Shown in pieces: positions 1 to 7,111 of a stretch of DNA of 48,214 nucleotides (within the stretch, counting starts at the first letter, position 1; each line of letters begins with the position of its first letter). The stretch is from NCBI GenBank assembly GCA_024275415.1, contig JAJRZD010000081.1, forward strand, positions 1 through 48,214. The letters run 5' to 3'. This DNA comes from an archaeon (GTDB lineage Archaea > Asgardarchaeota > Thorarchaeia > Thorarchaeales > Thorarchaeaceae). The position numbers and the translations under genes are program-made. Below the pieces are notes generated by a model. It worked only from the letters and a program-made list of their open reading frames with translations. It was not told the origin of the DNA and made no database searches.

Positions 1-543
1 CTCATGCGGATAATCTCAACTCTACTACGACCTCACGGAGGAACAATCCTAGTATTTAACAAGAATCCACAGACTGATAGTATTACTATTAGAAGAAAGA
101 TAGGACTGATTGGTGAGAAACCTCTGCTATACAACGAATTGACTGGCAGAGAGAACCTCCATTTCTTTGGCAAGTTGTATGGGATGCGAACAGAAGAGAT
201 AGAAAAAAAGGCAAACGAACTATCAACGGTGTTCAAGATAAAGCGCTGGCTGGATGAACCAACCAAAAATCTCTCCACAGGACTAAGAAAAAGAGTGGAC
301 ATCATTCGTTCAGTACTTCACGAACCGACTCTGCTCCTGTTAGACGAGCCCTTCTCAGGATTGGACATCGACTCTACAGAGATTTTCATGGAGTTTCTTA
401 GCAAGTCCAAGGATCAAAGAACTGCTGTTCTTACAACACACAACATAGACTTAGGACGACGTATCAGCGACTCGTTCATCACTCTTCGAAAAGGAGAGGT
501 CATGAACGCGGGGGCAATCTCTGAATTTGATGGTACCATGTAA
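1..543 (+). CDS. ccmA: Haem exporter ABC ATP-binding subunit CcmA (5' end outside window)
   Basis: This is the ATP-hydrolysing subunit of the CcmAB transporter, which in cytochrome c maturation releases haem-loaded CcmE from CcmC. The reading frame is open from base 1, and the first visible residues (LMRIISTLLRPHGG) normally follow a Walker A motif, so the N-terminus with Walker A lies outside the window. Visible are the ABC signature LSTGLRKR near residue 92, Walker B LLLLDEPFSGLD just after it, and the H-loop TTHN. The ATG at 4 is internal and is not a start. The identification as CcmA, rather than a generic ABC ATPase, rests on the ccmB, ccmC, ccmD-like and ccmE genes that follow directly on the same strand. 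Confidence 0.85.
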   Translation, partial: LMRIISTLLRPHGGTILVFNKNPQTDSITIRRKIGLIGEKPLLYNELTGRENLHFFGKLYGMRTEEIEKKANELSTVFKIKRWLDEPTKNLSTGLRKRVDIIRSVLHEPTLLLLDEPFSGLDIDSTEIFMEFLSKSKDQRTAVLTTHNIDLGRRISDSFITLRKGEVMNAGAISEFDGTM

Positions 544-550
544 GGTGATA

Positions 551-1228
551 ATGATGACATCGTCATTCAAGGCTGCACTCGTGATTGCTGCAAAGGACAT
601 CCGATCCCAGTTCAGAAAACCATTTGAGGTCTTTGCGATGTTTCTTTTCGCTTTGATCGCTATCCTTGCGTTCGCATTTGGGATGGGAGGGGTTGTGGAT
701 CCAGAGATAGGTAGTGCCATGGTCTGGGTGATCATCTTCCTCACGGGCATGTTCGGTTTTGCACCCATATTCCTTTCAGAGGTCGAAACAGGGACACTTC
801 GTGGGATCTCCATCGCTCCGATTCCTGCGTGGGCCGTGTACATAGGCAAGGTCATCTACGGATTCTTCATGATGGGGGTCGTTGAGATATTCCTCTTGCC
901 CATGACGATGCTCCTGTTCGGGTTCGCGTTCGATCCGTTTGATCCGTTTCTTTACGCAATCTTCGTAGTAGGCACTCTGGATCTAGCAGCGGTAGGGTCG
1001 ATGGCATCTGCATTGACCATGCCATCTGAGTCTAAAGCAACGATATTCCCGTTGGTCTACTTTCCCACAGCCACCTCAGCTATCATATTATTAATCGAGT
1101 TGACTAGAGGTCTTGTCGTAGGGCCCGGACTCATCACGCTCGGATTTCTCCTACAGCTGCTCATTGGTCATCTTATTGCGATGATAACAATATCAGCAGT
1201 GATATTCCAGTATGCACTCACATCCTGA
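551..1228 (+). CDS. ccmB: Haem exporter membrane subunit CcmB
   Basis: This 225-residue integral membrane protein has about six hydrophobic helices. It is the permease partner of CcmA in the cytochrome c maturation complex at the cytoplasmic membrane. The N-terminus (SSFKAALVIAAKDIRSQFR) and the segment FLSEVETGTLRGI are typical of CcmB, and the length matches the family (about 220). A GGTGAT ribosome binding site at 544-549 lies just before two adjacent ATGs at 551 and 554. An in-frame ATG at 530 would overlap the end of ccmA and lacks such a site, so I prefer 551 or 554. It belongs to a ccmABCDE operon. Confidence 0.88.
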   Translation: MMTSSFKAALVIAAKDIRSQFRKPFEVFAMFLFALIAILAFAFGMGGVVDPEIGSAMVWVIIFLTGMFGFAPIFLSEVETGTLRGISIAPIPAWAVYIGKVIYGFFMMGVVEIFLLPMTMLLFGFAFDPFDPFLYAIFVVGTLDLAAVGSMASALTMPSESKATIFPLVYFPTATSAIILLIELTRGLVVGPGLITLGFLLQLLIGHLIAMITISAVIFQYALTS

Positions 1229-1298
1229 AACTTAACCATGTCGAAATCTTTATCTTTGCAATCAGTTCAAATCCGGCGTCGGACAAGGAAGTGACTTA

Positions 1299-1967
1299 GT
1301 GAGGCCACATCGAATCGTCCTGTATCTGATCACAGCAATCATCGGTGTTCTGTATATCTACATGACCTGGATCTATGCACCCCCTGAAGCCACGCTTGGC
1401 GAGTCGATTCGGATTTTCTTCCAGCATGTCGCCCCTGCGCTGACGGCATATACCGCCTTTGGCGTGACCTTGATATGTGGAATCCTCTATTTGTGGCGAC
1501 AGGACATAAGAATCGATGTCCTTGGGGGGGCATCTATCAAACTAGGACTTCTATTCACCACGATAACTCTTCTCACGGGTATGCAATGGGCAGATGCCAC
1601 TTGGGGAGTGCCATGGAATTGGGATCCACGAGAAACGACCACGCTCATCCTCTGGATAGCATACGCTTGCCTGTGGGTCTACCGAGCATCGGTTAATGAC
1701 CGTGAGGTGAAAGCACAATTCGGTTCCATATTCAGCATCGTAGCCTTTCCCGCTGTGGTCTTGAGCTATCTTTCGATCCACATTTGGAACACGCTTCATC
1801 CGATAGTGATCACACCAACAGGCCTTCAAATGGGCATTGAGCATGGGCTGACAATGATGGTTTCGATGATCACCATTCTACTACTTTACGTGATACTACT
1901 GGAGCTGACCTACAGGGTTGATTCCTCTGAGGAGATGCTCCTAGAATACAGAATGACAAGGAGCTGA
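1299..1967 (+). CDS. ccmC: Haem-handling protein CcmC
   Basis: This 222-residue membrane protein has about six transmembrane helices. CcmC presents haem on the outer face of the membrane for covalent attachment to CcmE. The tryptophan-rich WWD motif WGVPWNWDPRET is at residues 102-113. Two likely haem-ligand histidines flank it, H43 in FFQHVAPA and H161 in LSIHIWNTLHP, as expected for CcmC. It starts with GTG at 1299, preceded by an AAGGAAGTGA purine-rich site. The 70-base gap from ccmB has no clear terminator. The PRET ending of the motif also resembles CcmF/CcsA proteins, but length and helix number fit CcmC. Confidence 0.9.
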   Translation: MRPHRIVLYLITAIIGVLYIYMTWIYAPPEATLGESIRIFFQHVAPALTAYTAFGVTLICGILYLWRQDIRIDVLGGASIKLGLLFTTITLLTGMQWADATWGVPWNWDPRETTTLILWIAYACLWVYRASVNDREVKAQFGSIFSIVAFPAVVLSYLSIHIWNTLHPIVITPTGLQMGIEHGLTMMVSMITILLLYVILLELTYRVDSSEEMLLEYRMTRS

Positions 1968-1971
1968 CAAA

Positions 1972-2106
1972 ATGCAGCAACTGGAACTATTTACAGTAGC
2001 GATTATCTTATGGGGCGGAATACTGGTATTCCTGTTCTACCTGTTCATCAAAATGATGAGAATTCAGACTACCGTTGAAAGACTTGTACAACAAGATGAG
2101 GAATGA
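1972..2106 (+). CDS. CcmD-like single-helix protein
   Basis: This 44-residue gene sits between ccmC and ccmE with gaps of 4 and 6 bases. The product has a short N-terminus (MQQLELFTVAI), one transmembrane helix centred on ILVFLFYLF, then a basic and charged cytoplasmic tail (KMMRIQTTVERLVQQDEE). Size, topology and position match CcmD, a small subunit of the CcmABCD complex needed to release holo-CcmE. CcmD proteins are too short and divergent for identification by sequence alone, so the call rests mainly on synteny. Confidence 0.72.
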   Translation: MQQLELFTVAIILWGGILVFLFYLFIKMMRIQTTVERLVQQDEE

Positions 2107-2112
2107 TCTGAA

Positions 2113-2508
2113 ATGAATAAGCGGACTCAGGCCATTGTTGTGGCAGCTGTCGTCATTGGGACTCTCGGTTTCGTAGCCTACGGTATGTTAACGTTGTTCG
2201 TTGATCCGTACGTAAGCGTTGATGCTGTTGTGGAAAACCCAGATGCCTATATGAATCGCAAGATCCAATTGAAAGGGAATTACCTTGCTAATTCTCTGGC
2301 CATAACCTCAGATAATGTGACACTTGTGATGTATGGCGAACAATACAACATTACAGTCGTCATCACAGGAGAAGTCCCAAACCTGCAGGCTGACCAGGAG
2401 CTTGTCGCGATAGGTTTCTTACAATCGGCAAAGGTTATCATCGCAGAGGAAATACTGGCTCAATGCCCGAGCAAATATGAAACAAATTCCACAACCACTA
2501 CTGGCTGA
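2113..2508 (+). CDS. ccmE: Haem chaperone CcmE with CxxxY haem-binding motif
   Basis: CcmE is the membrane-anchored OB-fold chaperone that holds haem covalently before handing it to CcmF. This 131-residue protein has an N-terminal anchor (about residues 8-30), then a beta-rich domain starting VSVDAVVENPDAYMNRKIQLKG, which fits the CcmE fold. Bacterial CcmE normally binds haem through a histidine in HxxxY. Here the site is C118-P-S-K-Y122, a CxxxY motif. This cysteine form is known from the System I* variant in some archaea and deltaproteobacteria, which also lacks CcmH. No ccmH or ccmI is seen in the window. The tail is threonine-rich. Confidence 0.88.
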   Translation: MNKRTQAIVVAAVVIGTLGFVAYGMLTLFVDPYVSVDAVVENPDAYMNRKIQLKGNYLANSLAITSDNVTLVMYGEQYNITVVITGEVPNLQADQELVAIGFLQSAKVIIAEEILAQCPSKYETNSTTTTG

Positions 2509-2521
2509 ATCCCTTCAGGTA

Positions 2522-3142
2522 CTATCTCCAATCATCACCAAAGGCTGGACGTATCACACCAGGCACATCTTGTGACCATGATGCAGGAGTGTGTTCAAAC
2601 AGTGTTGCGATCTCGGCAACACGTGACCCGGAATACTCAGCAGCACGTATTGCCTCTGTGTCACCAAGCACATCACCCACATGAAGAGCAAAACCAATAG
2701 GCCAGAAAGGAGTGCCGGGAATTATCATTTCCTTCACGTACATGAAGAAAATGAGCTCAGACACCACCAGTGTCATGCCAGAGCGACGTCCCGCTACAAG
2801 AGGAGCACCTACTTTCCCTCGTAGATTCACGAAGCGTCCCACTCGGTCAAGCAGAGATTTCATTATACTAGGAATAGAGGAATAATACGCGGGACTCCCA
2901 AAAACTATCCCATGCGCCTGACGCATATCATCTGCTATTGGATTGAGGTCGTCCTCCAAGACACATTCCCCGAGTTCGTAACACTTCCCTGAGTGGTCAC
3001 AGTATTCAATTGTCTTATCACCTAACTCGACGAACTTCACCTCTGCGCCATAGTCTTGAGCGGCATCCAACGCTTTTTGCACAAGCATAGATGTATTCCC
3101 GTCGGACCTAGGACTCCCTGAAATTCCAAGAATAAATACCAA
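2522..3142 (-). CDS. NAD(P)H-dependent FMN reductase / iron-sulfur flavoprotein-like
   Basis: This 206-residue protein has a flavodoxin-like fold. The N-terminal beta strand and phosphate loop ILGISGSPRSDGNTS (residues 4-18) and the FGSPAYYSSIPSIMKSLLDR segment are typical of the NADPH-dependent FMN reductase family. Cysteines C48, C54 and C60 are spaced CX5CX5C, near where iron-sulfur flavoproteins carry a compact cluster motif, but the spacing is not canonical, so an Fe-S cluster is uncertain. The start is TTG at 3142 because an in-frame TAA lies immediately upstream. It is convergent with ccmE, 13 bases away. The substrate is unknown. Confidence 0.75.
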   Translation of the reverse strand: MVFILGISGSPRSDGNTSMLVQKALDAAQDYGAEVKFVELGDKTIEYCDHSGKCYELGECVLEDDLNPIADDMRQAHGIVFGSPAYYSSIPSIMKSLLDRVGRFVNLRGKVGAPLVAGRRSGMTLVVSELIFFMYVKEMIIPGTPFWPIGFALHVGDVLGDTEAIRAAEYSGSRVAEIATLFEHTPASWSQDVPGVIRPAFGDDWR

Positions 3143-3303
3143 TTATGCTCAGCCTCATTATTGATGATGACATGTGAAAAAAACACACACTTGAATGTTG
3201 GGATTATGTATTAGGCACATCATATCAACAGATATTCAATATCACTCATTCATTCAATGTCTTAGGTAGTCTAAGGGTGTCAGACAATTATGTCTATAAC
3301 TTC

Positions 3304-3313
3304 CAGTTTTTAA
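3304..3313 (+). promoter_or_regulatory. Possible TATA box upstream of the HEAT-repeat gene
   Basis: A TTTTTAAGG stretch lies about 35 bases before the GTG at 3345 within an AT-rich 200-base spacer. Its position fits an archaeal TATA element giving a very short leader. Several other AT-rich stretches occur here, so the assignment is weak. Confidence 0.35.
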
Positions 3314-3344
3314 GGTTTGAAGAATTTGGTTAAGTATTGTTAAG

Positions 3345-5000
3345 GTGTTATTCGTGTTTCAGGATCTTCTAAACAGTGATGAGAGTATTAGGAGAAAAGT
3401 CGCGTCTTCTCTTTTGGAGCAGGCTGAGAGTTCTGACAGAAATCTTGTAGGCAGTGTTCCCGAATTGCTAGGTATCGCTCAACAGAATTCTGATGACTTG
3501 GTGACAATACAAATTGCGGAAGCTGTAGCAACCATCTGCGAGAAACACCCATCCGCATCACGAGAATATTCTCGTGAGATAATTAGGACTATTGAGGTTC
3601 TCTCGAATCGTGAGATTACAAATGCGGACGCTGACACATTAATCGATACCACTATCTCCCACTTGTTCAGAGCACAGAAGGATGCATTGATATCAGACAA
3701 GAACATGCTAAAGGATGCTCTTCCCCTACTGTTCAAGACCCTCAAACAAGAAGGGGCAGCAAGATACGTAGCATACACAATCGTAAGTCATGCCGTAAAT
3801 GAAGACGCCAGAATCCTAGAGGAGTACACGAGGGATATAATTCAACTCGTAGCTGGAGGAATGACGGAGTTATCTGGCACATTCCTGAACCTATACCATG
3901 TGAACTCTACTACGTTCCATAGTGAGTTCAATTCATTGATGAGAATATTCAACACTCAGCCCGACGCCAGATCATTTATCCTATCGTTATTCCTTGAGAT
4001 TGCAAAAGACGAACCAGCTCTTCTTACTCCTCACGTCGAGTTGTTACTGTCCCAGATGCAATCGGCTGCTACAGCACCCACAGCATCCATGGCTCTTACA
4101 GAGATTGCACGGGCAAGCCCTCAAAGCGTATATGCATACATAGAACGCATTCAGCAATCGATGAAAACGGTCGATTCGCTCAAATACACTGTGCCACCAC
4201 TTCTCGGCATTATCGGGCAGCATTCTGAAACTACTGCGAGAGAAGTCATTCCAGTCTTAGGGAAGATGTTAGAGGAATCAGACCCGAGTGTAGTCACTAG
4301 CGCACTGATCGAGCTCCGCAATCTAGGACATATGAACCAAGACCTACTTGGATCATATATGCCACGAATCCGCAGTCTTACTAAAAGCACTCATCAGCAT
4401 ATTCGTGACCAAGCCAATCTTATTATTGACCATGCAGAAGGAAGAGACCTCCGCTCTCTCGCTTCGCAGATAGATGAACAGAACAAGCTGATACGGGAGG
4501 CAGCTGTTTCTGTTGATGCTCTCAAGAAGTATCTTGACGATAATATCGAAGACCTGAAACACTTCATTGCGGGAGTCGTGAAGAAGCTACCTGTCCCAGT
4601 GCGGTTCTCGACGGAAGGAAGAGCCAAAAAGACACTGCGTCTCCATTTCAGCTGTGGCATCCAAACCGCGGGATGTCTTTATCCTCGCGACCGCGAGTTC
4701 GTCACTGAAACGACAACGTGGAACAAATGGTTGAAGCTAGCTTTGTCCGCTGTCAGTGCTGGAGTGTCCATGCTGAATCCCTTAGATGGAACGGCAATCG
4801 ATCAGGTCAGAAACGCATACCAGTCATACAAGACCACCTATGACAAGGAGTTCCTAGCGTTCATCAATGAACCGTTCTTAACATCGGCAGAACAGGATAG
4901 TCTCGTCACTCAATTACGAGATGCAAGATTCTTTGATGTGTTCAAGTATGACCCAACTATTGGCAACTGGGCATGTATAATGTGTGTGAAAAGCAAGTAG
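3345..5000 (+). CDS. HEAT-repeat protein with a distinct C-terminal domain
   Basis: This 551-residue soluble protein has no signal peptide. About residues 5-370 are repeating pairs of amphipathic helices of HEAT/ARM type, for example units beginning ESIRRKVASSLLEQAE and DPSVVTSALIELRNLG. A coiled-coil-like linker follows (about 375-415, SLASQIDEQNKLIREAAVSV). The last 130 residues form a separate domain with FSCGIQTAGCLYPRDREFV and a hydrophobic helix KLALSAVSAGVSML. HEAT arrays usually act as protein-binding scaffolds; no catalytic motif is visible. I chose GTG at 3345; a second in-frame GTG is at 3354. It is not obviously linked to the flanking ccm genes. Confidence 0.7.
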   Translation: MLFVFQDLLNSDESIRRKVASSLLEQAESSDRNLVGSVPELLGIAQQNSDDLVTIQIAEAVATICEKHPSASREYSREIIRTIEVLSNREITNADADTLIDTTISHLFRAQKDALISDKNMLKDALPLLFKTLKQEGAARYVAYTIVSHAVNEDARILEEYTRDIIQLVAGGMTELSGTFLNLYHVNSTTFHSEFNSLMRIFNTQPDARSFILSLFLEIAKDEPALLTPHVELLLSQMQSAATAPTASMALTEIARASPQSVYAYIERIQQSMKTVDSLKYTVPPLLGIIGQHSETTAREVIPVLGKMLEESDPSVVTSALIELRNLGHMNQDLLGSYMPRIRSLTKSTHQHIRDQANLIIDHAEGRDLRSLASQIDEQNKLIREAAVSVDALKKYLDDNIEDLKHFIAGVVKKLPVPVRFSTEGRAKKTLRLHFSCGIQTAGCLYPRDREFVTETTTWNKWLKLALSAVSAGVSMLNPLDGTAIDQVRNAYQSYKTTYDKEFLAFINEPFLTSAEQDSLVTQLRDARFFDVFKYDPTIGNWACIMCVKSK

Positions 5001-5011
5001 ATGAGCTCTTG

Positions 5012-5048
5012 AAAGAAAAACAAAAGGCGATGATACAGAATCATCGCC
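5012..5048 (-). terminator. Hairpin terminator downstream of ccmF
   Basis: An 8-base perfect stem (GGCGATGA and TCATCGCC) with a 7-base loop is followed on the minus strand by a T-rich run (5012-5025). It lies 9 bases after the ccmF stop and between convergent genes, so the hairpin may also serve the plus-strand HEAT gene. Confidence 0.7.
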
Positions 5049-5056
5049 TCAGTGGA

Positions 5057-7111
5057 CTATTCTGTTGCGATTGGTTCAACCTCGTCGTACAGGTGTTTGG
5101 ATTTTTCACGGAAGGTACGCCTCAGCTGACCTAGTTCTACTCCCATTATTGGAAGCATTGCAGCGACCATGAAAAAGGATCCACCCCAAACGAATGAAAC
5201 TAGAGGCAGAATCTTCACGTGAAGCGAAACAGAATACTGTCCGGGCACAACTTGGGTGAATCCGGTAAGCGCAATGAAAACGTCTCGCATAATTGTAGTT
5301 TGCACATATACCGTATGAGCCACCATCCCCCATTGTAGATATGCCTTGATGGAAGTAACGCCCATTCCGACGACGTTAGTTCCTTCAATGACCCATACTG
5401 TGACCTGCATCTCAAAGTCATCTGGTCCGTTCCAGTACAAAAGATTGATGTCCTTGACTTGAACCCATATGTCATTACCAATCAAGACGATATCATCCTC
5501 TGTATAACCTTGGTTTGATTCGTATATGACATTCTCACTCATAATAACGCCAAGAAGCAACATCACCATACCCAGATGCAGCATGACCCGGCCTACCTTC
5601 CGCATCGTGAATGTGCCTGTGTCCTTTCCAATCATCAACCGTGCAAACACTACGATCATATAGGCGACTGCTCCGGCTCCAAGAGGGACGAGCAAATTAG
5701 CAAGCCAATAACCTGTTGGAGCGGGGATGTCGGTAAAGAATGAGAATGCTCCCAATGCAGCTCCAATGACGACTAAGACAAGCACAAAGAGGTTCTTCTT
5801 CTTGATGCTTATCATTGAAGTGCCCATGCAATAGAAGGCGGATGTGATGATACAAAATGATGCAACATAGAAGCCTAACCAGAAGAATGGTGGTCCTATC
5901 GCGACCATATCATCAAGTCCAACGCCGGAAAGGTGCATTTGAAGGTTTATTACCGCTGGCAATGCTACACCAATCACTGAGAATGCTATAACAATCAGCA
6001 ATCCAGCAAATGCAATCTTAAGCGTGAATGCACGCAAATCACCAATGGAAAGCATCTCTCTCCAATTAAAATCGCTGTCTTCACTTTCATCCTCATCATC
6101 TTCAAGATCCCTATAGCCAGATACAACCGTGACCAGTGATGCAAGAATGAGATTGAACAGGAGCGTGAGAAGCATGCTCATGCTGACAATCGTCGTTGCA
6201 AAGCCATGTACAGAGCTGAGTATCCCGCTTCGGGTCACCCAAGTCGCAAAGACCACTGTCACATACCCAAAGACCAGAAGGGAATCCCGTAGGACATCGT
6301 TGTTCTTCAGGATGGGTTTTGCATGATAGTATGCCGTCAAGAGTAACCAAGGGATGAGAGATGTTGTTTCAACAGGATCCCATGCCCAATAACCACCCCA
6401 GCCAAGTACGATATACGCCCAATACCCTCCAACTACGATGCCTATAGAGAGGAATATCCAAGAGAGCAAGGTCGTAGAGCTGGACAATCTCTCCATCACC
6501 GGAATCGGATCTGATTTACGATCCTCAGACCGAACAGTGAATCCTGCGAGCTTTATTGAAAACGGCACTAGTAGCAATGCGTACCCGATAAAGACTGGCG
6601 GGGGATGAACCAGATTCCAAAACGTTCTCAACAAAGGGTTGAGTCCTAGTCCCTCATTTGGCGGAATACCATCAAATACCCTGAATGGATCCGCCAATAG
6701 CGCATTTATAGCAATCAGGACTGCTTGGAAGACCATCAGGATCGAAGCTCTGGAAACGATGACATCATCCTCATATCCGTTCATGACAAAACGGTAAAGG
6801 AAGTACATCGTGAAAGACAAGAAGGTCCAGAATAGCAAGGATCCTGATTGTCCAGCCCAAATGCCCGACAGTTTCAACCACAGATTCGAATCAGTAGATG
6901 TCACTTGCCATATATACACATACTGAAACTGATCAGTAAACAGCAAGACTGCCATCCAGACCACTGCGCCAGTGGATGAAAGCCATCCGAACAGGCTAAG
7001 CCCGTACGATATGGTTTCATAGTCCTTCAAGCGAGGTCCTACTATCATGATAATGGTGTCTATAATCCCAACAACGATTGTAACGATTAGAAGTATTGTT
7101 CCTATATCCAT
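5057..7111 (-). CDS. ccmF: Cytochrome c haem lyase subunit CcmF
   Basis: CcmF is the large polytopic protein that takes haem from CcmE and helps attach it to CxxCH sites of apocytochromes. This 684-residue protein has about 14-16 membrane helices, matching the family. It carries GIWAGQSGSLLFW at 83-95, HPPPVFIGY at 169-177 and the WWD motif WGGYWAWDPVET at 238-249. A charged cytoplasmic loop DLEDDEDESEDSD lies near the middle. A periplasm-type soluble segment precedes the last helix. Its ATG follows the stop of the upstream 731-residue gene with no spacer, so the two are translationally linked. The other ccm genes are about 2.5 kb away on the opposite strand. Confidence 0.92.
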   Translation of the reverse strand: MDIGTILLIVTIVVGIIDTIIMIVGPRLKDYETISYGLSLFGWLSSTGAVVWMAVLLFTDQFQYVYIWQVTSTDSNLWLKLSGIWAGQSGSLLFWTFLSFTMYFLYRFVMNGYEDDVIVSRASILMVFQAVLIAINALLADPFRVFDGIPPNEGLGLNPLLRTFWNLVHPPPVFIGYALLLVPFSIKLAGFTVRSEDRKSDPIPVMERLSSSTTLLSWIFLSIGIVVGGYWAYIVLGWGGYWAWDPVETTSLIPWLLLTAYYHAKPILKNNDVLRDSLLVFGYVTVVFATWVTRSGILSSVHGFATTIVSMSMLLTLLFNLILASLVTVVSGYRDLEDDEDESEDSDFNWREMLSIGDLRAFTLKIAFAGLLIVIAFSVIGVALPAVINLQMHLSGVGLDDMVAIGPPFFWLGFYVASFCIITSAFYCMGTSMISIKKKNLFVLVLVVIGAALGAFSFFTDIPAPTGYWLANLLVPLGAGAVAYMIVVFARLMIGKDTGTFTMRKVGRVMLHLGMVMLLLGVIMSENVIYESNQGYTEDDIVLIGNDIWVQVKDINLLYWNGPDDFEMQVTVWVIEGTNVVGMGVTSIKAYLQWGMVAHTVYVQTTIMRDVFIALTGFTQVVPGQYSVSLHVKILPLVSFVWGGSFFMVAAMLPIMGVELGQLRRTFREKSKHLYDEVEPIATE

